From positions 14,723,501 to 14,787,500 of the forward strand of contig NC_073356.2 of the NCBI RefSeq assembly GCF_027580225.2: a DNA stretch of 64,000 nucleotides, given 5' to 3'. The translations under genes and the position numbers were made by a program. Of the stretch, positions 45,296 to 55,771 are shown one piece after another (the first letter of the stretch is position 1; each line of letters opens with the position of its first letter). This stretch comes from Misgurnus anguillicaudatus (lineage: Eukaryota; Chordata; Actinopteri; Cypriniformes; Cobitidae). The notes below the pieces were generated by a model. That model was given only the letters and a program-made list of their open reading frames with translations. It was not told the DNA's origin and ran no database searches.

Positions 45296-45542
45296 ATACG
45301 AAGGGCACACAAACTTATCCAGAGCTTCTCAACCTATTGTCCACAACAATAATTAAAGGTCAACCACTCATAATTTCTAGCAAATCAAATATAATACTGT
45401 AGATCTTGGCATAACTAGAAAATAACCAAACACTATATCGATTTTTAGTTGCTTTTGCTTACGCGTGTTTTGTCTTATTTTTAATAATTACAGGTGTCTG
45501 TTGCCATCAAGTAGTTTAGCAACAAAAGCATGCATAGCGTAC

Positions 45543-45680
45543 ACTATCAGAAAAAAAATAACCTTTTCTTCACTGGGGGTATACCCTAAAAAATTCCTTT
45601 TTATACTTTTATGGGTACAACACATTTAAATATTGTACCTTTAGGGGTACAATATTATACATTAAGGACATGTTGTTTAT
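45543..45680. repeat. MITE fragment with GGGTACAA words
   Basis: Repeated GGGTACAA/TTGTACC words (45612-45655) after ACACTATCAGAAAAAAA, typical of a common fish MITE. A related block is at 52565-52710 (GGTACCAGTGTG, AGGTACTGATATG). Confidence 0.5.
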
Positions 45681-46166
45681 TGTGAGGATTTGACAAGAAC
45701 GAACCCAAATGCAGACAGAACTAAAAATGAAATAATTTATTGAACAAAACAGGGGAAAAACAAAACCCACGAGGGGGCAAAACAAGACAGGATGAACGCA
45801 ACACTAAACTAACACTAAACTAAACATAAACCAACAATAACTCTTGACTACATATAACAGACTAGACTAGAAATGCTTAAATACTCACAGAGGATAAACA
45901 CAGGAACACGACAAGGCTTGTAACAAAACGAACGCGCACTGGACAACAAACACAAGGACTCTTAAATAGGGAGAAAGTAAATTACATACACCTGGAAATC
46001 ATTACATGTAAGGGATCGGGGAAAAAGTGACGAGACCCGGGAAATGCGTGGTCAGACTAATTCAATACTAAACCACACATTTCCCACATAAAACATGGTA
46101 CTGCCAGGACCCCGGACACAAAGACTAGATGTAATAAAACACATGATTTCAGACGGGTCCTGACAG
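45681..46166. mobile_element. non-autonomous element ending GGGTCCTGACAG
   Basis: TGTGAGGATTTGACAAGAAC at the left and GACGGGTCCTGACAG at the right mark an interspersed repeat that also contains the internal sequence CTGCCAGGACCCCGGACAC. The interior is a purine-rich, A-rich strand (ACTAAACTAACACTAAACTA) with no frame. I recognise the style as common in cyprinids. The superfamily is not certain. Confidence 0.6.
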
Positions 46167-46169
46167 TTT

Positions 46170-47380
46170 ATTATTTTAAATCACCCTTATTTTTATTTTT
46201 ACTTAGCCAATAACATTGCAAAATATTTTTTTACTTTACAATAAGTCTCATTTGTTAACATTAAATAATGCATTAGCTAACATGAATGTTATTTTTGCAG
46301 CATTTAGGCATTTTTTGTTAATTTACTAAAAATATTTATTCATTTTAGTATTCATTGTACATTAAGGTATACAGAGAAGTTGTTGGATTTTTAAATGTTT
46401 AAAATGTACTTAATTAACATGATTAATAATCGCTGTAGATGTATTGTTTAGTGTTAGTTAATCTTAACAAAACCCCTCAATAATCAATAATCCAGATTAG
46501 CCAAAGAGACCAGCAAAGACCAACTGTTTAAGCTGTTTTCCCCCACTACTGCCAGTACATATCGGGGTTGCCCTATAACAACCGGCCGAAACAACCAGAG
46601 CACCCATGTTTGTCAATTCTTTGTTTCACCACATGAGGGAGGCCCACGTTGTATACAGCAAAGTAGAAGATCACCTACTTGTATTTATAAAAAAATCACT
46701 ATAGTAATCACCCCTTAAGCATATACCCTTAAGCATATGTTACATATAACACTGTGTAAAAATGCTTCAATGTTTAGAGGAGGATGATGGCTCAGACTGC
46801 ATTAAAGCCTATGGCATCCGGTTTACATGATCCTATCTGTGTCAGATGTGACATTTTTGTGGCCATCTATATATAATAGTGACCATCTCAAAATATAATA
46901 GTGCCATGAAAATGCATGATGCATTGTGAAGCAAAAAACATCTTTGAAGAAGAAACAATGCTATAAAGGCTTACATTAGTTGCTTGCTTGAGAAGCGTAA
47001 CTACTGTACTACTTGTTTTAACTAAATCAATATTAATGAATTAGTTTACACAAAAGTCAGATAACAATAAAGGTAAAACTAAATCTTTATATCTTTTATT
47101 ATTTTTTTGTTGTTGTCATTTTATTTAATTGGAGATCATTTTCGATTCAATAATAACATTATTACTTTACATTATTACACCTATGCTTTCTGTATTTATG
47201 ATAATGAGAATGCTTGTTATTAATGTTTCACTTTTCTCCTTTGTCAAATTACAATTAAATAGTTTTTTACCTGACCTATTCTATAGCTGTTCCTATGGTT
47301 TTGTGTCAAATGATAAATTAATGATCTATTATTATTTGATGTAAACCATGTTTACATATTAAAGGGTGTAATACAATGTT
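46170..47380. other. no gene seen between the opposed receptor groups
   Basis: AT-rich spacer between the plus-strand and minus-strand receptor groups. A 71-codon hydrophobic frame at 47129-47344 is low-complexity and lacks context. TTTATT at 47095-47100 and 47120-47125 could serve as the minus-strand polyadenylation signal (AATAAA) of gene 4. Confidence 0.4.
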
Positions 47381-47388
47381 ATTGTGTT

Positions 47389-50300
47389 TTAGTAGCATTC
47401 AGTTAGTATCAATAATACAATAAAAAAGAAGAGAACGGTAACCAGTGCTACAATTCGTGGTGTACTGATGAGTGTGTAACAGAGGTCCTGGATATCTGAG
47501 AGAGAAAAAAATAAACTATGAAAAACTCTATTATAATTACACAAACTTCCAAATTATATAAATGATCATTTTAATAAAATGTATTCTTTAATGTCTTGAA
47601 GAGAGTAGATTTCACACATTTACCATTATAATGCAGAGTTTTGATAAACGTCTGTCCGCCAAACTTCACAACACATGCACAGTCTCCAGCTGACCTCCAC
47701 TCTTTTTCTGATACTGTCACATGATTCACAGTTTTCCCAACTGAGTTCTCTCTGTTTCGCTCCCAAATACTCCCAATCTGTCCATTCTCCCATTTACTGC
47801 CTATGAGCCAGTACGCATGGACCTGTGATGGAGCAAATCGCTCAATCACACACTGAAGAGTCACAGTAGAGTCGTGAGCATTGCTGCTGGCAAATGCCAT
47901 AATTTCAATAGATGGCATCGACACTGTCTCTGCAATAAACAACAACATGTCAATAACATACTTTTAGATCACATTTGTGCATTTGGTGGACACTTTCATC
48001 ATTATATTAAAAAGTCACATTATCTTCTTATACAGTATGTGTATGTAACAGTGGCGGCTCGTGAATGCTCCAAGGGGCGCTAATTCAAAATTAGTGTTCA
48101 GGGTGTCACGTGTGTTCCTTGCGTTTTCAAAATATGTGTTTGTTGAATCATGTGCATCACGTGTTTTGTTAAATTAAGTGCCTGCTGCACACACGTCAAA
48201 ACCGTTTATGATAAAAGAGACGCTCACACTCACAAAATTCATGCAAGACACTCCCTTAACAATAAACTGTGATTACGCATGAGATTAAGCGAGTATCTGG
48301 CAAACGCGAGCGTCTCTTTTATCATAAACCCTTTAGACGCGTCTGCAGCAGGCACTTATTTTGACAAGACACGTGATGAACACAGGATGTCTCAATGCGC
48401 AGAATACATATTTTGAAAAAGGGAACCACACACACGACGGGCTACATACATGTTGTGACGAACTTTGCATCGAGCACCCTCAATAAAAAAACAGAAGTCA
48501 CCGGCCGCCACTGGTATGTAACCCTGGACCACAAAACCAGGGTCTTTCAGATGATGTATAAATCTAAAAAAAAAATGCCCTTATGACTGGTTTTGTGGTC
48601 CAAGGTCACATACTGTATGGGGCTCAACATTGTGTGGCTTTATAGAAAGCCCATACATACACCATTAAAGTATCCAAATGACTCCAGTGCTTTTTGTAAA
48701 TCTTTTGAAGCAGAACAAAGCATTTGCGAGAGAAAATTATAAATATTTTGAGCTTACTTAGTGAATGATATGTTGCAACTTCATAGAAACATATAGATCA
48801 GTGGGATAAAATCGTAGGCTAGCGACAGGTTAATACCAAATTACGTACCCTAATAGTCATGTCATTTTTTTTATTATTTTCCGTGACACTGTAACGAATT
48901 GCTGCGTTTTTTTCTTGATCAGATCACGAATTTCTGTGTCATTGTCATGTATTTTTTACTCAACTGTCCTGTCCCAACCTCTCACCATTGTCGCCTCGGT
49001 TTAGGGTCAGATTTACATAAAATGACATCCTTACCCAAACCCAACTCTAACCCTAACGCCAGGCGACAATGGTTTAAAAATTTGAAAATATAAAAAATAA
49101 ATCAGAAAAAATAGTATAAACCAATACTTAAAGTGACATATAACGCAAACACCAAATCTAACCCTAAACCGAAGCAACAATGGTTTGAAAATAAAAAAGC
49201 AGTTGAGTAACCAATACATGACAATGACATAAATTAAACAGACATTTGTGATACGATTACGAAAAAAAACGCAGAAATTCGTGACAGTATCAAGAAAAAG
49301 AATTAAAAAAATTATGTGACTATAGGTACATAATTTCGTGAGACTGGGTAGCAAATAATTTTGAATCTCATTGGTTCTTGTAATGAATCATGTATATGAA
49401 AACAGTCACAACAACTATCTCCCACATAATAAGAAAACATGATGGCATTTTAAAATAAAATTATTTTTGTGTGTATAACTAAAGAAAGGAAGTCTTGTAC
49501 ATCTAGGATGGCATAAGGGTTAGAGAGTGAACTGAGATTATTTTTTAAATTTGTGTGAACTTTTCCTTTAAAGTAACACCAAGAAGGATATATGTCTCCC
49601 TATAAATAAAAGGAATACAATCCCAGTTACGTATAAAAACATGAGCCTTCAAACAAACAAGAATAAGTTACTGTATAAGGTTGTAGTTGGGAATTTTTAT
49701 TACCTTTAACAATGACAGTTGTGCCATTCCCAAGGTACATTTGCTCACGGTCTAAAACGATGCAGTAATATGTCCCAGAGTCCTGTTCTGTTGCATTGTA
49801 GACTGAAACTGAACAGACTGAGCTCTGCATCTGATTTGTACTCTGAGGAGGAACCTGTACCGTGTGCGTCTCTCCATTCACTGGATCCACTCGGAGCCAA
49901 GCCACTGTGTGACATAATGACTGCACTTTGTTCAGGTGGCAGTATATGGTCACTGTATCACCCAAGCTCACATCCACTGACTGGGGAAACTGAGAAACTG
50001 TACCGGCCGTCACTGAAAAAGCAGTCACATCTAAAAATGCTCATTTGAAACAACTATTGCATGCCTCACACAACACACCAATTTTACATACAAATGTAAC
50101 ATACACTTTATCTAAAATTATTATGGCATATGTGACCACAAAACCAGTCATAAGGGTATTTTTTTTAAATTGAGATTTATACATCAGGTACATCAAGCTG
50201 AATAAGCTTTCTAGTGATGTATGGTTTGTTAGGATATGGCAATATTTGGGCAAAATACAACTAAAAATCTGGAATCAAATGGTCCCAAAAAATCTAAATA

Positions 50301-50762
50301 TTGAGAAAATCACTCAAGCTGATGCAATCACTCACAAAAATAAAGTTTTGATATATTTACGGTACACAATAAAAAAACTATTAAGAAATATCCGGGGGTG
50401 ATATAGCACCACCATATAGCACCAGATATGGTTCTATATAGCACAATAGGGTACTTCATCTGTGCTAAATGGCACTTAAAATGGTTCCCCTGTGATTACG
50501 AGCCAGGGAACTTTTAGTGCTATTTATCACAGTTTGTTTTTAAAGTGTAGGAAATTAATTGGAACATAACCTTTAATTATTATCATAATAAAATCTATCA
50601 TTTTGACCCATACAGTGTATTGTTGGCTATTGCTATAAATGTACAACTTCTGTAGTTCAAACATCTATAATGTAATGCATTAAAACATAAAGATTTAAAT
50701 TATGGTAACTTACCTTTTAGAGATATTACACAGAACAGGACAATATAAGATATATCATGCAT
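47389..50762 (-). CDS. V(J-like)-C1 transmembrane immunoglobulin receptor, gene 4
   Basis: Minus-strand exons 50762-50714 (signal), 50012-49704 (V), 47929-47624 (C1) and 47495-47389 (membrane and stop) join in phase 1 to give 256 residues. The signal MHDISYIVLFCVISLK leads to a V domain with YCHLNKVQSLC (first and extra Cys), VAWLRVDP, SSVCSVSV (second extra Cys), DSGTYYC and J-like YLGNGTTVIVK. The WLRVDP motif separates it, with gene 5, from the SWYK genes. The C1 domain has TLQCVIERFAPSQV, YWLIG and EKEWRSAGDCACVV. The membrane helix (IVALVTVLFFFIVLLILT) is followed by only ECY, so signalling alone is unlikely; an adaptor or a decoy/ligand role is possible. The V-C1 intron (49703-47930) holds a hAT-like MITE and a palindromic repeat. 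Confidence 0.83.
48049..48513. mobile_element. hAT-like MITE in gene 4 intron, CAGTGGCGGCTCGTGA ends
   Basis: CAGTGGCGGCTCGTGA pairs with CACCGGCCGCCACTG, and the 8-bp duplication GTATGTAA is perfect (48041-48048 and 48514-48521). A strong internal hairpin is formed by GTTTATGATAAAAGAGACGC (48201) and GCGTCTCTTTTATCATAAAC (48311). Confidence 0.9.
48519..48616. mobile_element. short MITE, CCTGGACCACAAAACCAG ends
   Basis: CCTGGACCACAAAACCAG at the left pairs with CTGGTTTTGTGGTCCAAGG at the right. The interior is an AT-rich loop. A related copy with one such end is at 50128-50290 (GTGACCACAAAACCAGTCAT). Confidence 0.8.
48890..49345. repeat. fold-back repeat in gene 4 intron
   Basis: GCTGCGTTTTTTTCTTGATC and CACGAATTTCTGTGTCATTG pair in inverted orientation with GAAAAAAAACGCAG, AAATTCGTGACAG and CAATGACATAAATT at 49200-49300. 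The centre contains two inverted/direct copies of AACCCTAA-type words (ACCCAACTCTAACCCTAA, CTAACCCTAAACCG). These resemble vertebrate telomere repeat words but are too short to be an interstitial array. Confidence 0.65.
50128..50290. repeat. MITE copy related to 48519-48616, in gene 4 intron
   Basis: GTGACCACAAAACCAGTCAT, then AAGGGTATTTTTTTTAAATT and TGAATAAGCTTTCTAGTGAT, then GTATGGTTTGTTAGGATATG. This is the longer version of the family. It lies between the V exon and the signal exon of gene 4. Confidence 0.7.
50385..50549. repeat. partial fold-back element (family of 7567-7875)
   Basis: CATATAGCACCAGATATGGT, then TGTGATTACGAGCCAGGGAA and AGTTTGTTTTTAAAGTGTAG, correspond to the right half of the element at 7567-7875. 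It sits in the gene 4 signal intron. Confidence 0.75.
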
Positions 50763-50909
50763 GCTGTCTGTGGACTTTACAAGTCAAAACATCTGAGAGA
50801 AATGTGCTGAGAGTAAGAAATCACCCACCTTTTCCTGTCTGTCCAAGTTTGTTCATTCAGCACTTGTTGATGAAAAACATATCGAAGCTAGACCTGACAA
50901 TAGTTAAAT

Positions 50910-51352
50910 TGGGGACATATCATGAAAATCTGACTTTTTTCATGTTTAAGTGCTATAATTGGGTCCCCAGTGCTTCTATCAACCTAGAAAATGTGAAAAA
51001 GATCAACCATGTAACTTAGTTTTAGAAAACCATTCTCTGCAAGCATTTGAAAAAAATAGGTCATTGAAATTTGTCTCCCCGTGTGATGTCAGAAGGGGAT
51101 AATACCACCCATTAATCTGCACTATCCAACCATGACACTGCCATTTAGTGCAGAGATCATTTGCACTAAAAGAGTCATTTGCATTTTAAAGGACACGCCC
51201 AAAACGGCACCGTTTTGTTCACACCTACAAAGTGTCAATTTTAACATGATATAATAAATTATCTACTTTGAGCTAAAACTTTACTTTGTACTCTGGAGAC
51301 ACCAGAGATTTATTTAAACATCTTAAAAAAGTCTTGTGAAATGTCCCCTTTA
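50910..51352. mobile_element. fullest copy of a three-copy dispersed repeat
   Basis: TTGGGGACATATCATGAAAA at the left and GTGAAATGTCCCCTTTAA at the right give short inverted ends (GGGGACAT...ATGTCCCC). The left half is shared with 1303-1560 and 16570-16790. It starts about 150 bp upstream of the gene 4 start codon, so it may have brought or displaced promoter sequence. Confidence 0.75.
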
Positions 51353-51370
51353 AACTGTTCCTTATAAAAA

Positions 51371-52250
51371 GAGTTTGGTTCCAAAACGCAATAAATACAT
51401 TTTGACTACTTTGGGTAAAAACGTGTTTTCTATACCAAGATGAAAACCACTATTTTCTGTTACAAACTTTCACATAGCATCTTTATAATAACATAAAAAA
51501 TTCAAATCCATAATTTGATTTTCAAAAATGTATTATAAAAACTGATTCTTTTTTCCGCAAAATGCAATAACGTTTTTTTTTTAAATGCTATAAATCTATT
51601 GAATCAATATATAAATGTGCATTCATCTTTGCCATGTTATATTCATTTAGTTGACTAGTGGTATACAATGATTTAAAAAATAAACATTAAAGGCATTAAC
51701 CAAAACACTTTGTCATATTAAGAACACTGTTATTGCTGCTGTCATCCTTGGGACATTGTCACTGAACTTTTTTGACGGCGATCAGCTGTAAAATGTTTTG
51801 GTCCTGCTCGATTTTCGTTGACTTTGAGTAAAATAATGTAAAGTTTTTCATAAGATGCCCTGGGGTCAATGTGTTAGCATGACAGAAGCGTCGGCGTACG
51901 TTTCTTCCCCGCCACAGAAAACCACCACAGGTTTATCAATGCCATCAAAGTATTATTTTGTTTTTGTTTGTTGATCACGAAGTACAAAGTAGATAAGGAA
52001 AACTAGGATTCTGTGTGTATTCAACACACCACCATTGTTGTTTACAGTGCATAGAATGGTGCGCTGTGATTTGCTGAGTGGATTTATTGCATTCTGCAGA
52101 GAAGGAGAACTGGCGTTTATCACGTTTTGGGAAAAATATGACAGAATAGCACAGCGGATATCGGATTTTGCGTAAAATTAAGAATTAACTTTTTAATACT
52201 GACCTGATACAATACTGATTTTGGTGGTAACAAAATCTTGAACTCAGGTC
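51371..52250. repeat. dispersed repeat, inverted partner of 24474-26790
   Basis: It begins GAGTTTGGTTCCAAAACGCA. Sequences such as GCATTAACCAAAACACTTTG, then GACAGAATAGCACAGCGGAT and GGATTTTGCGTAAAATTAAG, are reverse complements of 26100-26790. This copy lacks the Tc1 insertion and shows the uninterrupted target. Confidence 0.8.
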
Positions 52251-52259
52251 ACCAAACAC

Positions 52260-53250
52260 TACTGCATAATATGTCGGCAAACTGCCCGCAAGGATATGGC
52301 TCTAACAGGTTCATTGTTCTTATGATTCATATTCATTAGCCCTTGTATAAATTGATAGGTTATGCCAAAATACTCCAGTGATTGTTATTACATTAGACAA
52401 ACAAAGAAATTATTAAAATGATTCTGAAAGCTTCTTACAGTGTTTGAAGGGGAGCCCATACATATTTATTATGGTTTTACAGTAAAAGTAAACATTTTAA
52501 AGCACCAGAATTTAGATCTAAAAGAAATTGTCAATTACAGTAAATGATTACAGTAAATTATTTCTATGGGGCAGTACCCTTTTAAAAAAAGGTCTTATGA
52601 TTCATTTAGGTACTGATATGTAAACATTTGGTACCAGTGTGTATCTTTAAGGCACTAATATGCACTCTTTAATATGTATCTGAGGTATAAACTCTTTAGA
52701 TGTACATTTTTAAAGGCTACTACCTCAGTGACAGCGGCATTTTTCTGACAAATGTTTCTACTCACACATTTATCTGTGGGTCCAAAACTTCACAAGCGTC
52801 TCATGCTTCTGAACTTTTTCTTTTCAATAACATCAGCATTTCTCCTGTTCCACTTAAAACTTTGAGGTGTGAAATTTTTCACCTCTGTGGCTTTTAGAGA
52901 TTTTCCACTGACAAAGCAGTGTGTGGACATCAACACAAACAAGGGTGAAGTCCACATCAACTTTTTGTGTTGCATGCAACCATGCCACAAAGAGGACAAG
53001 GTAACATTCTGCATCAAGAAGAGAAAAAAATCACTTCCTTTTTGTGACCCTCCCACAAATGACAAAAGATTCACAAAGCACAATATCTATGTTAACTGCT
53101 CCAGATAGGTTCCTAATTCCTTGGCCAACAATATGGCTTAAAAATGAATGATATCAATTATATAGTTACTATTAATATCATCACTGAAAAAAGTGGATTT
53201 TTTTATTTCAATTGGTAACACCCAATAATCTAATTTCCCACTTAAATTGA
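52260..53250. other. no gene seen; MITE-like segment at 52565-52710
   Basis: Positions 52565-52710 hold repeated GTACC/GGTAC words of a common fish MITE. Overlapping frames of 79 and 97 codons at 52790-53108 on opposite strands lack splice sites and domain features. Confidence 0.35.
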
Positions 53251-53261
53251 GAAAAAATAAT

Positions 53262-53470
53262 ACACTGAAAAGAAATGATTCATTGAATTTAATCAATTTT
53301 TTAAGGTAAGTGGTTGCAATCAATTTATTTAAGCTACATTTAAACAAAAGTTTTATATTTTATTTTACTTTACTAATCTTTTTTGTTTAAATGTAGCTTA
53401 AACCAATTGGTTGCAACCACTTGCCCCAAAAAAATTGATTAAATTCAATGAATCATTTTTTTCAGTGTAC
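53262..53470. mobile_element. palindromic MITE, ACACTGAAAAG ends
   Basis: ACACTGAAAAGAAATGATTC pairs with GAATCATTTTTTTCAGTGT. TTAAATGTAGCTTAA-type words and GTGGTTGCAA/TTGCAACCAC pair inside. It lies downstream of gene 5 and is non-coding. Confidence 0.85.
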
Positions 53471-53867
53471 TTGAAGTAGCCATATTTTTTAAGTTAACCC
53501 AACTTTCACTTTTTATAGTGTAATAGATACAAAACTGCTTATGGTTCATTTATTTCCGCTTTTTTGATTTTAAGCGCACATTTTAATGATTTAAAAGTTG
53601 ATGAAACAATACATTATTTGTGAGCTTGGTTTAATAGATCATGCTGCACTACAACACAGTGATAAAAATACTAATAATTTTAATCAACATAAGCATTTTA
53701 CAACAAATACATCAAAATTCTAAACAAATATATTGTGAGGAACATATAGTTACATTAAAAAAGGCATTAAATAAATACTCTATAAATGACACATCATTTT
53801 TGTCCAAATCAATACAGTATGAAATACCAAAATGAGAAGTATATGAATCATTAAAATGATTATAGAC

Positions 53868-55317
53868 TCATTGTATAGTTTGTTTCCTCCTTTTATAGGC
53901 AATCACTGTTATCAAAGTTAACAGACCAAAAATGATACACAAAGAGACATATGTGTATTTTATAGCACGGCACCCGTTCAATGCATCTGCAAAGAGAAAT
54001 TTTGAATGAGTACATTTCAGGAAGGAAAACAGGAAAACATGTATTATAGAAAATGAATGCTTTTTAAATAAATATATAGCAGATTTTAGAAAATATTACC
54101 ATGTCTCTTAAGTGTCTTGGTATAGTTTTGTCCCATGAAGTTGACCTTGCACACACATTGTACATTTCGTTCCCACTCTTCATCAGTAATGAAGATTTGG
54201 TTTCTTGTGATCTGTACGGCATCATTTTGCCTGTGTGTCCAAACTGACTGTCCCTTCTCTTTTCTCCCCTCTATAGCCCAGGACACATATTCCTGAAAAC
54301 CTTCGACCCCCGTCACAACACACTGAAGAGGAACAAAAGGACTGTTCTGGATAAGTGGTGAAAGAATATCGATAAGAGGGAAACTGATGTGTTCTGAAAA
54401 GAGATACAGAAAATAATTTGTTTCTAATGGAAAACAATAGTAAACATTATAGGAAAAGTGTGCAAAATTGAGATAAATAAAAAATGTATTTAGTGCAAAT
54501 TAAAAATAAATAATAATTTCTAAGCTTAGTATCTTCCTCTCTGGGTGGAAACAAATCACAGCTTCTCATTCATTCATTTTAATAACTATGCAATGCAAAC
54601 TATGAACAAAATAATGTACTGATGTCATTTAAAAATAGAAAGTGCACATGTGTTTTTTAAGCTTAATCAGATCTTACCTTTCACAACCACTCGTGACCCA
54701 TTGCCAATATGAGCGAAGCGCCCGTGCACAGCTGTGCAGTAGTATATACCAGAGTCATGCACTGTTGAATTAGCAATAAGAGCGGTGCAAACACTGGATG
54801 GGTGTTTAGGATGAATTTGAACTCTGTCAGTAAGACTGATCGCTGCTTTCTCCGGGTCGACTCTCAGCCAGACCACTGTAGAACACGGCGAGTACAGCTC
54901 CACAATATTACAATGTAAAATAACATCATCTCCGGCCATCACCTCGGCCACTCTTGGCCACTGAGTTACAATGAATGGCTTTGCCACTGTTAGAGAAAGA
55001 TAAATATTAATGTTGTTGTGTTGATTCTTTTGTACTAATGTGTAACACTTTATGTCACTCCCTAACAACAGCCTAAAGGTAGAAAAATGACTGCCAAATA
55101 ATGTTTTAAATAAAAAAGTGATGTCTGTTCTTCTTAGATAAAGTATAAGGATAAAGATTGTTAGCTTTACATACATAAATATAAAAATATTGTATTGCAG
55201 TAAATTCTAGAGACTTAAATTTAGTAAATTACAGTACAACAACCTAATGGCTATGAACATTTCCTTACCTGTTTCCATAGTAAAAGATAACCAAGCTGTC
55301 AGCAGCCAGATGCCCAT
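53868..55317 (-). CDS. V(J-like)-C1 transmembrane immunoglobulin receptor, gene 5
   Basis: Minus-strand exons 55317-55269 (signal), 54986-54678 (V), 54393-54100 (C1) and 53986-53868 (membrane, stop) join in phase 1 to give 256 residues, the most compact gene of the five. The signal is MGIWLLTAWLSFTMET. The V domain has LHCNIVELYSPC (first and extra Cys), VVWLRVDP, SSVCTALI (second extra Cys), DSGIYYC and J-like HIGNGSRVVVK. The C1 domain has PLQCVVTGVEGFQEYVSWAI and DEEWERNVQCVCKV, without the extra Trp pair of genes 1-3. The membrane helix (TYVSLCIIFGLLTLITVIAY) starts after a lysine (AIK) and ends in KRRKQTIQ; no ITIM or ITAM is present. It pairs with gene 4 by the WLRVDP motif and strand. 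Start, donor (G|GTAAGG) and acceptors all fit consensus. Confidence 0.85.
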
Positions 55318-55634
55318 CTTAACACTTTCACACAACTCATTCGACACTGATAACTACTGTAGTTCAGCAGAAACCTGGTCTTCCTTTCAGCACTGTTCTC
55401 ACATATTCAATGACTCACTACAGCAAACACAGGATACCCAAAAGTAACACATCTCTCCAGTTAACTTTTCTCTTTGTCAACTTCATTCACATTATTTTGA
55501 GCATCATTTGAGATTCTGTCCACATGTTTTTGACTTTTTGGGGCTATATGAAGTCTTACTCAAGTAGTGTTTAACTTTATTTGTTAATGTTTTAATATCT
55601 TATGTTCATCTGATATTTAATAATAATTAATAAA

Positions 55635-55771
55635 GCAATAAACCCCAAGAAGCAGTGGGGTTACCAGTGCATTTTATAACAGCTAAGGGGCGTTGTTAGG
55701 CACGACGCGAAGCGAAGTGTTAGCTGTTATAAAATGCACTGTAACCCCACTGCTTCGCGGGGGTTTATTGC
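55635..55771. repeat. perfect-stem hairpin, GCAATAAACCCC ends
   Basis: GCAATAAACCCCAAGAAGCA pairs with TGCTTCGCGGGGGTTTATTG, and CCAGTGCATTTTATAACAGC pairs with GCTGTTATAAAATGCACTG around a short GCGTTGTTAGGCACGACGCG loop. The loop word GACGCGAAGCG is shared with 61240-61250, which links this hairpin to the ORF-bearing repeat at 61215-61770. Confidence 0.85.

Noticed and set aside
49020..49170. Interstitial telomere repeats (AACCCTAA words)
   Set aside because: Only one or two units occur at each place, within a fold-back repeat.
31562..55317. A conventional immunoglobulin light-chain or T-cell-receptor locus
   Set aside because: No separate J segments, no recombination signals and no shared constant exon are seen. 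Each V exon has its own C1, membrane and tail exons, and the J-like strand is inside the V exon.
31562..55317. Classical NITR genes
   Set aside because: The J-like V end would fit, but the second domain is C1-like (LQC, FW, EWNSGxEIxC) rather than the I-type domain usual for NITRs. Assignment needs a tree.
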